Translations under genes and position numbers: made by a program
The notes under the pieces: generated by a model
What the model was told of the DNA's origin: nothing
What the model saw: the letters and a program-made list of their open reading frames with translations, nothing else
The model's database searches: none
Shown here: one piece after another, positions 1 to 8,766 of the stretch
How positions within the stretch are numbered: position 1 is the first letter of the stretch
Layout: the number at the start of each line of letters is the position of its first letter
Origin: Vibrio sp. NTOU-M3
GTDB taxonomy: Bacteria > Pseudomonadota > Gammaproteobacteria > Enterobacterales > Vibrionaceae
Assembly (NCBI RefSeq): GCF_040869035.1
Contig: NZ_CP162101.1
Span: 1,426,001 to 1,490,000 of the forward strand
Direction: 5' to 3'
DNA length: 64,000 nucleotides

Positions 1-665
1 TCTTTTACGCCTGTCAAAAGAGCATACTGGTTCGAACCCGCAGCTCCACCAACTGCCCAATTGTAAACGGGTAGTTGTTGGTTGTTACCCAGATACTCTG
101 TCCAGACTAAGCCATTGGAGAAATGTCCGGCATACCAGCTGCTAGGATCAGGAAAACGCCATTGCGTTGCATTAAACATATTACCAGTATCGGAAAGACT
201 ATCACCAAAAGCGACGATACGGTTTATACCTTTACGTACAACCTTATCGTTGGTCCAAATGGTATGATTCAATGAAACACCGTAATCTGACGCATAATAG
301 AGAATGTCAGCATTCGGATTGTTTGTTCCTATCGTCTGTTCACAGCGTTGCTTGATTTCCTGCTGAGGCGTTTCTGTGTAGAACATATTCTTGGCTGTAA
401 ACGGCGACCACCAGTAACCATTTATTTTGTAGTCTTTCCCGTTTGTATCTTTTGCCCATACCCAATCACTACCTGCCTCATCGTGACTCGCTCCCGTACG
501 ATACCAACAACGTACATAAGTAGATGTGGTTGGCTGGATTACACTGAGTATGTCACTCCAGCCAAATCGGCTTGAAGGGATTAAGTCTTCTGAGAAGCTA
601 AATGTGTTAGCCATTGCAGAAGATATAGGAAGCAGCGAACATAATAATAAAGCTTTCTTATTCAT
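1..665 (-). CDS. tlh: Thermolabile haemolysin-type GDSL phospholipase (3' end off window)
   Basis: Read on the minus strand from an ATG at 665, the frame stays open to base 1, so about 221 N-terminal residues are visible. It begins with a signal peptide (MNKKALLLCSLLPISSAMA), followed by a Trp/Tyr-rich N-terminal domain typical of Vibrio lecithin-dependent haemolysins and then the GDSL block: FGDSLSDTGN with the catalytic Ser, followed by a WAVGGAAG stretch. This order matches the roughly 418-residue TLH/LDH lipases. Family role: a secreted phospholipase/lysophospholipase acting on host or environmental lecithin. The Asp/His of the catalytic triad lie beyond the window. The gene stands alone, with non-coding DNA upstream. 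Confidence 0.9.
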   Translation of the reverse strand, partial: MNKKALLLCSLLPISSAMANTFSFSEDLIPSSRFGWSDILSVIQPTTSTYVRCWYRTGASHDEAGSDWVWAKDTNGKDYKINGYWWSPFTAKNMFYTETPQQEIKQRCEQTIGTNNPNADILYYASDYGVSLNHTIWTNDKVVRKGINRIVAFGDSLSDTGNMFNATQWRFPDPSSWYAGHFSNGLVWTEYLGNNQQLPVYNWAVGGAAGSNQYALLTGVK

Positions 666-1075
666 AGTTTTTCTCTAGCATTCTATAGACGTTGTTTGTG
701 AAACAACTTGTTTTATTGTGAAATAAGCAGCCTGAATGGTATGACTGCTAGTCATGGAAGCTACCAATGGAGATATTGCGTTTCAAATAGAAATAGAGTT
801 TTAATTCTAATTCTGTGACTCTATGACACAGAAAACGTTTGCGGCTGGGAGTATCCCAATACAATGGGCTACCGGTTTGAAGTTAGGGTGAAGTTCACTA
901 GAGAATAAGGTTGGAAATGGCTCCATCGAGATACTTTTCGTGATGGAATTTCGTCCGAGAAAAAGGAGCGAAGTTAGAGACAGAGCCTCACTCACAGTAA
1001 ACTTTAAGCTCAGTGAGGCTATTGGTTTGTAAACCTGACGCTAGGAGTAGGGTGAGTTTGCCAATACTAGATACG
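666..1075. other. Intergenic region with repeat-like, possibly structured element (about 808-1065)
   Basis: No convincing gene. The 5' part (666-800) is AT-rich and probably holds the lipase promoter. From about 808 the base composition rises and the DNA looks organised. TTCTGTG at 811-817 is repeated inverted as CACAGAA at 827-833, and a perfect 9-base inverted repeat (AGCCTCACT at 984-992, AGTGAGGCT at 1012-1020) lies near the other end. One plus frame from ATG 823 stays open to about 1032 except for a single TGA at 889-891. This could be a decayed small ORF, but it may equally be an interspersed repeat shared by Vibrio chromosomes. Confidence 0.4.
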
Positions 1076-1552
1076 TTATTCTGGTTTGGTTATGCTACCT
1101 AATTCTAAAACAGGCGCAACATCAATGTCTTCTGCGTTCATCATTGATGAAATTCGTTGAACAGAGGAGAGCAATAATGTTTGTTCCCACTCTTCTAACT
1201 TCTGGAACTTATTAATAAAGCTTTGTTGCAATGGCAGGGGAGCTTCCAGCAATATTTTTTCACCTTCAGGTGTCAATAATGCGTGTACTTTACGCTTGTC
1301 TTGAACGTTTCTTACTCGCTTAACCATCCCATTTCGCTCAAGCCGATCGAGAATAGTGGTTGCTGTAGCTTGGCTCATATTTGTATGGTTTGAGAGCTGT
1401 TTAATGGTCACTTCACCTAATTCTTTAATAGAACGCATAAGAATCAACTGCGGACCAGTAAGTCCAGACTCTTTACTTAATTTTTTTGAATGTAGGTCAA
1501 TTGCGCGAATAATTTGGCGAATTGATACTAAAACTTCTTCGTGCTTTTCCAA
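1076..1552 (-). CDS. cosR: MarR-family compatible-solute regulator, CosR-like
   Basis: 158 residues with a complete MarR fold. The winged helix-turn-helix covers roughly residues 40-105 (LTGPQLILMRSIKELGEVTIKQL, then the ATATTILDRLERNGMV recognition region and an RNVQDKRKVHALLT wing), with dimerisation helices at each end. In Vibrio the MarR protein encoded divergently from a BCCT transporter is CosR, a repressor of ectoine synthesis and osmolyte uptake that responds to salinity. That gene pair is present here. The identification rests on family plus context, since MarR sequences alone are poorly diagnostic. Another EctR/MarR paralogue is the main alternative. Confidence 0.75.
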   Translation of the reverse strand: MEKHEEVLVSIRQIIRAIDLHSKKLSKESGLTGPQLILMRSIKELGEVTIKQLSNHTNMSQATATTILDRLERNGMVKRVRNVQDKRKVHALLTPEGEKILLEAPLPLQQSFINKFQKLEEWEQTLLLSSVQRISSMMNAEDIDVAPVLELGSITKPE

Positions 1553-2011
1553 TCTTCTATCCAGAAATAATTACAAGGGTGATCAAAGAGAGTGTATGCG
1601 ACGGACGATACCGCAAAAGGAAATTGATTAAAAGTAAGAGAGTAAAAAGCTTTAACTCAGTCATTAACATACTCTGATTGTGTAAGAGGTAACACGTCAC
1701 TTGGAATAAACATTGTCGACTTATTTTGATTAGCCGCTTTTATGCAGGCTCAGCATGAAAGCTTAGTGTACAAACGATTTTTGTAGTGTTTCTAAATTAG
1801 AGGGTTGGTTGTTTTTTTATCAAATGAAAAGAAAAATGAGGATTTTTTGACTAAAAACCATACATTTGCTGGATCTTGTTGTGACGAAGCGTACAATATT
1901 TGTCACCTGAAAACAGCTGATGGTATCTGAGTAAGAGCGATATTCATTACAACACGAATTGTTGTGGGGGATATGAGGCTTTTTGTTGGTTCAGATATCG
2001 AGAGAGGAAGA
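1553..2011. promoter_or_regulatory. Divergent cosR/BCCT control region
   Basis: 459 bases between two divergent start codons, AT-rich and without an ORF I would believe. It must hold both promoters and, by analogy with other cosR-BCCT pairs, CosR operators. GTGAC at 1881-1885 and GTCAC at 1902-1906 form a loose inverted pair. I do not recognise a defined operator or terminator. A GAGAGGAAG ribosome-binding site lies just before the transporter start at 2012. Confidence 0.4.
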
Positions 2012-3589
2012 ATGACAAAAGGTATTGATAAGTACAGTATCGATAGTACCGATTACACAATCGGTCAAGATAACGTACAAAAATGGGGTTTTGATGTACA
2101 TAACCCAGTGTTTGGTACAAGTGCAGGTTTTATCGCCTTGTTTTTGATCGCAACGCTTGTTGTGGATGCTGATACGGCAAAAAGTGCATTAGATGGGCTT
2201 AAGTGGCAAATCATTGGCTCATTTGATTGGCTATTTATCTGGTCAGGGAACATTTTTGTGATCTTTTGCTTGGCACTGATCGTTTCACCATTAGGTAAAA
2301 TTCGCCTTGGTGGCCAAGACGCGTCTGCGGACTATTCGTTTATTTCTTGGTTGTCGATGCTCTTTGCTGCCGGTATGGGTATCGGCCTAATGTTTTGGAG
2401 TGTAGCAGAGCCTGTTGCCTATTTTACCGGCTGGTATGAAACACCACTTGGTGTAGAAGCGAATACAGCAGAAGCGGCGAAGCTCGCAATGGGCGCAACG
2501 ATGTTCCACTGGGGACTTCATCCTTGGGCTATCTACGGTGTTGTCGCATTGTCTCTTGCCTTTTTTGCTTACAACAAAGGATTACCGCTCTCTATTCGTT
2601 CGATTTTTTATCCTCTATTAGGTGATCGAGCTTGGGGATGGGCTGGTCACATCGTTGACATTTTAGCCGTAGTTGCAACGCTATTTGGTCTAGCAACATC
2701 TTTGGGGTTAGGTGCTCAACAAGCGGCGAGTGGTATCCATCATGTGTTTGGTGTCGATGCTGGTCTTGGTCTTCAAATTACCGTGATCACCGTTGTTACA
2801 TTACTTGCTGTAGTTTCTGTTATCCGCGGAATCGATGGTGGGGTAAAGGTTGTAAGTAACATCAATATGATCGTTGCTTTCTTACTACTTATCCTAGTAT
2901 CACTTATCTGTTATGCGGTGGCATTTGGAAATATTCCAACAACGTTCATGGCATATGTAGAAAACATTATTCCATTAAGTAACCCTCATGGCCGTACTGA
3001 TGAAGCTTGGTTCCAGGGCTGGACTGTATTCTACTGGGCTTGGTGGATCTCATGGTCACCATTTGTTGGCATGTTCATCGCTCGCGTATCTAAAGGTCGT
3101 ACTGTTCGTGAGTTCATGACAGCGGTTCTATTAGTTCCAACAGCAGTTACGTTAATTTGGATGTCTGTGTTTGGTGGTATTGCTATTGATCAAGTGATGA
3201 ACAATGTTGGTGAGCTAGGTGCGAAAGGTTTGACTGATGTCTCTCTTGCAATGTTCCAGATGTTTGATGTTCTGCCTTATGGCACTTTGCTTTCAATCAT
3301 TGCTGTCGTTTTGGTTTTAGTCTTCTTTATTACGTCTTCAGACTCTGGCTCATTGGTGATCGATAGCATCACTGCTGGTGGTAAAGTGGATGCGCCAGTA
3401 CTTCAGCGCGTATTTTGGGCCTTTATGGAAGGCGCAATTGCTGTTGCTTTACTATGGATTGGCGGTACAGAAGCAATCCAAGCGCTTCAAGCCGGAGCCA
3501 TTTCAACAGCCTTACCATTTACAATTGTATTGCTGTTAATGTGCGTTAGCTTATTGCTAGGTATGCGGACAGAAAAATTCGAGCGTTAA
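2012..3589 (+). CDS. opuD: BCCT-family betaine/carnitine/choline (compatible solute) transporter
   Basis: 525 residues from the ATG at 2012, chosen because GAGAGGAAG precedes it; an in-frame ATG at 1964 lacks a good ribosome-binding site. The protein has about 12 hydrophobic segments and BCCT signatures: GMGIGLMFWSVAEPVAYF in the TM3 region, FHWGLHPWAIYG, and the Trp-rich TM8 segment FYWAWWISWSPFVGMFIARVSKGRT. It is an inner-membrane sodium- or proton-coupled importer of quaternary-amine osmolytes such as glycine betaine. Divergence from cosR points to osmotic control. The C-terminus is short, lacking the long osmosensory tail of BetP, so it is nearer OpuD/BccT types. The exact substrate cannot be read from sequence. 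Confidence 0.88.
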   Translation: MTKGIDKYSIDSTDYTIGQDNVQKWGFDVHNPVFGTSAGFIALFLIATLVVDADTAKSALDGLKWQIIGSFDWLFIWSGNIFVIFCLALIVSPLGKIRLGGQDASADYSFISWLSMLFAAGMGIGLMFWSVAEPVAYFTGWYETPLGVEANTAEAAKLAMGATMFHWGLHPWAIYGVVALSLAFFAYNKGLPLSIRSIFYPLLGDRAWGWAGHIVDILAVVATLFGLATSLGLGAQQAASGIHHVFGVDAGLGLQITVITVVTLLAVVSVIRGIDGGVKVVSNINMIVAFLLLILVSLICYAVAFGNIPTTFMAYVENIIPLSNPHGRTDEAWFQGWTVFYWAWWISWSPFVGMFIARVSKGRTVREFMTAVLLVPTAVTLIWMSVFGGIAIDQVMNNVGELGAKGLTDVSLAMFQMFDVLPYGTLLSIIAVVLVLVFFITSSDSGSLVIDSITAGGKVDAPVLQRVFWAFMEGAIAVALLWIGGTEAIQALQAGAISTALPFTIVLLLMCVSLLLGMRTEKFER

Positions 3590-3624
3590 TTCGCAGTACT
3601 CTGAAAATGTAGATAACTTAATAA

Positions 3625-3653
3625 AGCCAGTAACGTCCAGTTACTGGCTTTTT
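3625..3653. terminator. Rho-independent terminator after BCCT transporter
   Basis: A 10-base-pair stem AGCCAGTAAC/GTTACTGGCT with a 5-base loop, followed by TTTT. It sits 35 bases after the transporter stop. The reverse strand gives a weaker T-tail, so it may also stop transcripts from the convergent pxp operon. Confidence 0.85.
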
Positions 3654-3710
3654 CATTGATGCCATGATGTTTGTTTAGTTTAAGAAGCGGTTAGTGGTTA
3701 GGTCATGTTG

Positions 3711-4640
3711 TTAGTAACCAAAGAAGTTAGCCCATTGACACCAGACATCTTGTAAACCAGCTAAATCTCCCTCAACAAAAGTTACTTGTTGTCCCGGCTT
3801 TGCTTGGGCGAGCCTAGGTAAGTCTATTCGTGCGACACAGCCAATTTTTGGGTAACCCCCAATAGTTTGTCTGTCATTTAATAAAATGATTGGCTCTCCA
3901 TTCGGGGGGACCTGTATCGCTCCCAAAGCTATCCCTTCACTCAAAATCGCTTTTTCCGGTGCAGTTATGGCGGCTCCTTCGAGTCTATAGCCCATTCTGT
4001 TTGAATGCTGACTGATACGGAATTTACAATTGTAGAATTGATTTAAACTTTCTTGACCGAACATATGATGCTGATAGCTTTCAATTACGCGGAGTTTTAA
4101 AGGCAAGTTATAGTCAGGTTTATATCGAAATGTTAGTTGAACGGACTTGTGATCAATATGATGTGAAGCAAAAGCTATGGTATCACCTTCGGTTATTGGA
4201 CGTCCGTTTTCTAAGCCACCAAGTTTATCTTTTGTAACCGTTGCGCAGCTACCTACTTGCATTGGTACTTTAAAGCCGCCTTTTACCGCTAAATAGCTTC
4301 TCAAACCATTTTTTGGCAATGAAAAAGACAATATCTGTCCCTTATATGCTGAAAATGTGGCCCAGTTAATTAGTGGTTCACCATCGAGTTTTGCATTCAG
4401 GTCTCCACCGGTGATTGAAAGTTGGCAGTCTGAATTAATTCTAAATGCTGCTTGCCCTAAGGTAATTTCAAGCACGGGGCTGTTAACAGAGTTTCCTAAC
4501 AAGTGATTTGCCCAGCTATAAGCATAATCATCTACGGGACCTCCTTGAGCTAATCCCATATGTGCAACGCCAAATCTGCCAAAATCTTGTAGCAGTGTAA
4601 GTGGGCCGGGCTTAACCACTGTGATCGTGTTATTACTCAT
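3711..4640 (-). CDS. pxpC: 5-oxoprolinase subunit C (KipA/AHS2 family)
   Basis: 309 residues, last gene of pxpABC. It carries the AHS2/biotin-dependent-carboxyltransferase-like domain: PGPLTLLQDFGRFGVAHMGLAQGGPVDD near the N-terminus, LEITLGQAAF, and NDRQTIGGYPKIGCV near the C-terminus. With PxpB it forms the ATP-dependent part of 5-oxoproline hydrolysis to glutamate in the cytoplasm. Start chosen at 4640 because AGGAAGG precedes it at normal spacing; an upstream in-frame ATG at 4667 would overlap pxpB further without such a site. It overlaps the pxpB 3' end by 8 bases, implying translational coupling. Confidence 0.92.
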   Translation of the reverse strand: MSNNTITVVKPGPLTLLQDFGRFGVAHMGLAQGGPVDDYAYSWANHLLGNSVNSPVLEITLGQAAFRINSDCQLSITGGDLNAKLDGEPLINWATFSAYKGQILSFSLPKNGLRSYLAVKGGFKVPMQVGSCATVTKDKLGGLENGRPITEGDTIAFASHHIDHKSVQLTFRYKPDYNLPLKLRVIESYQHHMFGQESLNQFYNCKFRISQHSNRMGYRLEGAAITAPEKAILSEGIALGAIQVPPNGEPIILLNDRQTIGGYPKIGCVARIDLPRLAQAKPGQQVTFVEGDLAGLQDVWCQWANFFGY

Positions 4641-5346
4641 TGACGCCTTCCTGCGGCAATACGCCACCTAAACTAAGGAATTCTTGTTTACCGATTGGTC
4701 GGAAAGTCACTTGAGTACCAATTTCGAATGGAATCATAGGGTGGTTAGTTGGCTGATATAACTCAAGCGGGCAGTTCCCGATAATATTCCAGCCACCAGG
4801 AGATTCTGACGGATAAACCGCAGTCTGATCTTCAGCAATAGCGACACTTCCTTTTGCAACTTTAAGTCTAGGTCTGTTGTGACGCGGTAACGAAATTTGA
4901 GAATTTAAGCCAGATAGAAAAGCGAAACCAGCACTAAAGCCGATAGCACCAACGGTATAGGTAACCTTACTATGAAGTTGAATTACATCTTCAGTCCGAT
5001 AACCCTGTTGGTGATATTTGGTTAAATCCGGCCCTACAGTTAGGTCGTAATAAACTGGTAACTCTATTTTAGGTTGCGAAGTAGCAGTGATGGTATCGTT
5101 TGTAGCTTGAATCAATAGCTTATTTATTAGAGCTACAATGTCTGGTGTATGAATTCGGTAGGGAAGATAATCAACCAATAGAGTGTTAAAAGCTGGAGTT
5201 ATGTTCATTATCCAAGGGGATAGTTGCTCTCTGAGTTGGTCGTTTATATGGCCTATGTAGCGTGAAAGATTAACAGATGGCGGGCTGTTGAAGCGAATCA
5301 ATAAGCTGCTTTCGGAGACAGGGTCGATAGCAAAGTCTGAAAACAT
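4633..5346 (-). CDS. pxpB: 5-oxoprolinase subunit B (KipI/AHS1 family)
   Basis: 237 residues with the AHS1/KipI fold: an N-terminal ferredoxin-like part (SESSLLIRFNS) and a C-terminal cyclophilin-like domain with VTYTVGAIGFSAGFAFLSGL, LPRHNRPRLKVAKGSVAIAE and a TAVYPSESPGGWNIIG block. Partner of PxpC; the pair was formerly annotated as kinase inhibitor or allophanate-hydrolase-like. Its Shine-Dalgarno GGAGGA lies inside the end of pxpA, whose stop directly precedes this start, so the three genes are tightly coupled. Confidence 0.93.
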   Translation of the reverse strand: MFSDFAIDPVSESSLLIRFNSPPSVNLSRYIGHINDQLREQLSPWIMNITPAFNTLLVDYLPYRIHTPDIVALINKLLIQATNDTITATSQPKIELPVYYDLTVGPDLTKYHQQGYRTEDVIQLHSKVTYTVGAIGFSAGFAFLSGLNSQISLPRHNRPRLKVAKGSVAIAEDQTAVYPSESPGGWNIIGNCPLELYQPTNHPMIPFEIGTQVTFRPIGKQEFLSLGGVLPQEGVNE

Positions 5347-6087
5347 CTAATCCTCCAAAATGGTTTTGATTTTAGATATTAATCGCACTGAAGATTCGTT
5401 ATCACTATGAACACATATCGTATCGGCTTCTATGGGAATAAAATAACCATCTAATGTATGCACTTTGCCATAGTTCACGATTTGTTTTACTTGATTGAGA
5501 ATATCGTCTTCTGATTGTAATAAAGAACCTTGTATCTTTCGCGAAGCTAATGTTCCATTTGCGAGATAGGCTCGGTCAGCAAACGCTTCAAACAACAGTG
5601 GCAGTTCATACTTATCGGCAATATCAAGAAAACGTTCGTTATCTTGTATAGCTAACATCATCAGGGGAACTCCAAAGCTTGATACAGCCAAACAGACGGC
5701 TTCAAAGATGCCTAAGTCCCGCATCATATCGTTGTATAACGCGCCATGAGGTTTTACATATTGCAACGTTGCGTTTTGGTATTCGCACAAACCCTTAATA
5801 GCCCCAATTTGATAGACCAACATATTGGTTATCTCCTCGGGTTCCATAGGAATCGTACGACGTCCAAAGCCTTGAAGGTCTGGATATCCGGGATGGGCGC
5901 CAATTTTTACATCATTTTGAATTGCTAATGCAATGGTATCGTACATAACTTGTGGGTCAGAAGCATGAAAGCCGCAAGCGATGTTAGCCATATCAATCCA
6001 ACGCATAGCCATTGAATCTTGGTTAAGCGACCAAATTCCGAAGCTTTCACCCATGTCACAGTTAAGAGTTATTGCTTTAGTTTTCAT
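5347..6087 (-). CDS. pxpA: 5-oxoprolinase subunit A (LamB/YcsF family)
   Basis: 246 residues, the usual length. It starts with the family signature LNCDMGESFG and contains MANIACGFHASDP, IGAHPGYPDLQGFGRR and QYVKPHGALYND, which together form the TIM-barrel-like active site of the LamB/YcsF family. PxpA is the subunit that opens and hydrolyses the 5-oxoproline ring with PxpBC. First gene of the operon, transcribed away from the TonB receptor gene with a 167-base divergent spacer. No transporter gene is attached, so the substrate is most simply endogenous 5-oxoproline, which arises from glutamine and glutamyl peptides. Confidence 0.94.
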   Translation of the reverse strand: MKTKAITLNCDMGESFGIWSLNQDSMAMRWIDMANIACGFHASDPQVMYDTIALAIQNDVKIGAHPGYPDLQGFGRRTIPMEPEEITNMLVYQIGAIKGLCEYQNATLQYVKPHGALYNDMMRDLGIFEAVCLAVSSFGVPLMMLAIQDNERFLDIADKYELPLLFEAFADRAYLANGTLASRKIQGSLLQSEDDILNQVKQIVNYGKVHTLDGYFIPIEADTICVHSDNESSVRLISKIKTILED

Positions 6088-6119
6088 TTATTTCTGACTC
6101 CATATCACAATATGTGTCT

Positions 6120-6172
6120 CATTTGCTAAAATAGTCATTAAATAGTGAGCGATATCATCGTTTTAGCGAATG
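6120..6172. promoter_or_regulatory. Inverted repeat in pxpA / TonB-receptor divergent promoter region
   Basis: CATTTGCTAAAA at 6120-6131 is matched inverted by TTTTAGCGAATG at 6161-6172 (11 of 12 bases), with 29 bases between. It lies in the 167-base spacer between divergent start codons, so a divergent operator or two half-operators is plausible. No known regulator motif is recognised. Confidence 0.35.
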
Positions 6173-6254
6173 CTTATGGATGACTGTCTTTCTCAATATA
6201 CATTTATATCAGTAAGTGGAATAATAAAATTCGCTTATGTAGCTGGATTCATAG

Positions 6255-8273
6255 ATGCCTAATACGAAGTTAAGTCCATTAATATTATTGCTGGTTAGTG
6301 TTCCTGTTTATAGTGACGACTCGCTAGAGCATCTCATGTCATTGAGTTTAGAAGAACTTTCAATGTTAGAAACTGAGATGCAAATTTCTTCAAAATTTTC
6401 ACAAAAACTCTCAGAGATCCCCGCTTCGGTATATGTTCTGGACCATGAACGTATACAAAGAAGTGGTGTACGTAGCATTGCAGAGGCTCTCGCACTCGTT
6501 CCAGGCTTAAATGTTACAAAAGCTTCGGAAACAACACCTATAGTGTCAAGCCGCGGCTTTCATGATGGCTTTTATAATAAGATGTTAGTCTTAATTGACG
6601 GCCGTAGTTTGTATAGCCCGGTATATGGTGGGGTCCATTGGCGAGATGTGGATTACATATTACCAGATATCGATAGAATCGAAGTTCTTAGAGGACCCGG
6701 TGGCTCAATTTGGGGTGGGAATGCGGTCAATGGTGTTATTAACATCATAACGAAACCGATTTCTGAAACTCAGAATACGCTTGCAACAACAACTGTTGAT
6801 GAAAAAGGTGGTAAAAGCATTAGTGTAAGAACTGGACTTGCATTTAATGAAAACACCTCAGCAAAAGCCTTTTACAAGTATCGTGATCAGAAAGTGAATT
6901 TTGATTACCCGGCTTACTCAATGGAACAGCACCTTGCGGGGATGTCGTTTGAGGGTAAAGGTGCCAACCTAGATTGGAACCTAGACTTGGGTGTTCAAAA
7001 AAATACATGGCTCTATGATAACTTGCGACTACATTTTACACCAGTAAGCTACGAAGGGTGGGAAGTATCACGTGTTGAGGGCGTTAATCAACAGCTACAC
7101 GCACAGCTTGGTGTTAGTAGCACAATTTCTGACACGTTAATAAGTAACTATCGAGTAGGTATTTCCCATCGGGATGAAGATGCGATTGATGGGCCTGGAA
7201 GCTACACTTTATTTGATGCTGAAGTAAATTTTAGAAACAAAGCCAGTGATCAACATATTTTGACTTACGGTGGCGGTTATCGGTTTATCAATGCACATTT
7301 TAATCGAACAGTGGAAGAGCTAGATATCTACAATATCGATGTTTTTTCTCGGTCTTATGAGTTATCAGGTGCAAAAGACAGTACCCTAAACGCGTACATT
7401 CAATCTGAGTATGAATGGAATGACTCTTTCAAAACTGTTGCCGGAGCAAAAGCGGAATACTTTGAATATACCAATGCATTCGAGCTTTCCCCTCAACTCC
7501 GCGCACTATATCAGCTTGATAAGAAAAATACTCTTTGGGCTGGCATCGGACGCGCAGTGACTTCTCCGTCTTATATCGACAATGCCGCACACTATTACCC
7601 GGCTTTCACACTAGGCAATTTCTTATTGGTGGAAGATTCTAAGCCAAATTCTGACATGGGAACGGAGTCTGTCGTTACAACTGAGCTGGGTTACAGACGA
7701 ATCGCTCAGCAATATGAGTTAGACATTACGTTATTTTATAGTGAGCATGAGGATGTTAGAGGCGTAGAAGACGTCGGCTGGTCTCCTGATTATCTGCATG
7801 TTTTTGAAACTCAAATCACTGATGCTTATTCACTAAGAACATACGGTGCTGAGGTAGGTGCTCAATGGCAGCTCTCAAAACAGTTCCGAACGTTTTTATC
7901 ATACAGCTACTTTAAGTCTCAAAGTCAGTGGGATGGTAGAAGTGATACTGATGGTAGTGCGGTCGATTTATATAAAATAGATGACCACCATTTAGTTTCA
8001 CTTCAAGGGTTATGGGATATTTCTAAACAGTGGCAGCTTGATTTTGTTGCTCGCGGCCAAAGTATCAGTTACCCGGAAAGTTCAATTCAGATCCCCAATT
8101 ATTTGGCATTAGATGTACGGCTTGCTTGGCAATATGATCAAAGCGCCCCGTTGATTGAGTTCATGGTAAAAAACCTTGGAGAACAGACAGGTTATTACAT
8201 GGACGGTGAATCATATTGGTTCAGCTATGGTCAAGAGCAGCTCGTTTATTTGAGGGCTTCTTATGAATTTTAA
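6255..8273 (+). CDS. TonB-dependent outer-membrane receptor linked to c-di-GMP module
   Basis: 672 residues. There is a likely signal peptide at 1-20, then the LMSLSLEELSMLE segment seen at the start of many receptors of this sub-group. A plug domain follows (about 50-165: IPASVYVLDHERIQRSGVRSIAEALALVPGL and IDRIEVLRGPGGSIWGGNAVNGVINIITK), then a beta-barrel ending in aromatic-rich strands and terminal Phe (YLRASYEF). Such receptors import scarce ligands through the outer membrane using TonB energy. Its stop overlaps the next gene by 11 bases and the next two genes encode a YfiR-like protein and a diguanylate cyclase, so the receptor may act as a sensor or feed a ligand to that pathway. The ligand is unknown. 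Confidence 0.88.
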   Translation: MPNTKLSPLILLLVSVPVYSDDSLEHLMSLSLEELSMLETEMQISSKFSQKLSEIPASVYVLDHERIQRSGVRSIAEALALVPGLNVTKASETTPIVSSRGFHDGFYNKMLVLIDGRSLYSPVYGGVHWRDVDYILPDIDRIEVLRGPGGSIWGGNAVNGVINIITKPISETQNTLATTTVDEKGGKSISVRTGLAFNENTSAKAFYKYRDQKVNFDYPAYSMEQHLAGMSFEGKGANLDWNLDLGVQKNTWLYDNLRLHFTPVSYEGWEVSRVEGVNQQLHAQLGVSSTISDTLISNYRVGISHRDEDAIDGPGSYTLFDAEVNFRNKASDQHILTYGGGYRFINAHFNRTVEELDIYNIDVFSRSYELSGAKDSTLNAYIQSEYEWNDSFKTVAGAKAEYFEYTNAFELSPQLRALYQLDKKNTLWAGIGRAVTSPSYIDNAAHYYPAFTLGNFLLVEDSKPNSDMGTESVVTTELGYRRIAQQYELDITLFYSEHEDVRGVEDVGWSPDYLHVFETQITDAYSLRTYGAEVGAQWQLSKQFRTFLSYSYFKSQSQWDGRSDTDGSAVDLYKIDDHHLVSLQGLWDISKQWQLDFVARGQSISYPESSIQIPNYLALDVRLAWQYDQSAPLIEFMVKNLGEQTGYYMDGESYWFSYGQEQLVYLRASYEF

Positions 8274-8766
8274 GTCGCTACTCATTTTGGCTATAGCTTC
8301 TTTCTCTTTTAGTTATTCTTCCTTTGTAGTAGCGAAATACACACCAGAGCAAGTGAAAGCCGTTTACCTTTTTCGTATTGCGAGTTTCATCCATTGGGCA
8401 GATGAGAGTAACATGGTAGCAGTCAGGTACTGTGTACCCGACAATAAGCGAATTAAAGAGCTTTTAATTTCAATCACCGCTGGGAAATTGATACGCGAGT
8501 TACCTATTATCGTCACGGAAAATTCTTGCGATATTTTGTTTGTATCAGACAAGTCTAACTTAGCGTTAGTGCAAGGCTCAGAGAAACACACAGTTACTGT
8601 TGGAGACATAACTCGTTTTACCGCTAATGGTGGCGCAATTGAGCTTGAAAATGTCAACGGTAAGATAAAGCCAAGAGTCAACTTGGATAATATTGGTGAC
8701 TATTCCATCTCTTCAAATTTCCTACGTGTGGCTACAGTAGAAGGGGGCGAAAATGAGCGTCCTTAA
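8263..8766 (+). CDS. YfiR-family (DUF4154) periplasmic protein
   Basis: 167 residues with an N-terminal signal sequence ending near SSFVVA|KYTPEQVKAVYLFRIASFIHWADE. The AVYLFRIASFIHW start of the mature part, the two cysteines (VRYCVPDN, ENSCDILFV) and the C-terminal GGAIELENVNGKIKPRVNLDNIGDYSISSNFLRVA are typical of YfiR/DUF4154. In Pseudomonas, YfiR is a periplasmic redox-sensitive repressor of the cyclase YfiN (TpbB). Here the gene overlaps the receptor upstream by 11 bases and the cyclase downstream by 14 bases, which argues for the same inhibitor role. That function is inferred from family and context. Confidence 0.85.
   Translation: MNFKSLLILAIASFSFSYSSFVVAKYTPEQVKAVYLFRIASFIHWADESNMVAVRYCVPDNKRIKELLISITAGKLIRELPIIVTENSCDILFVSDKSNLALVQGSEKHTVTVGDITRFTANGGAIELENVNGKIKPRVNLDNIGDYSISSNFLRVATVEGGENERP

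Noticed and set aside
807..995. Minus-strand 62-codon ORF in the same element
   Set aside because: No ribosome-binding site or family. It is more likely a by-product of a conserved non-coding sequence open in several frames.
823..1032. Interrupted plus-strand ORF in the intergenic element
   Set aside because: Contains an in-frame TGA and I recognise no family, so it is described under the intergenic element and not called a gene or pseudogene.
1356..1631. Plus-strand ORF of 91 codons opposite cosR
   Set aside because: It is antisense to the convincing MarR gene, has no ribosome-binding site of note and no protein-like composition.
1881..1906. GTGAC...GTCAC as a CRP site upstream of the BCCT gene
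   Set aside because: The spacing is 16 bases; a CRP core needs six.
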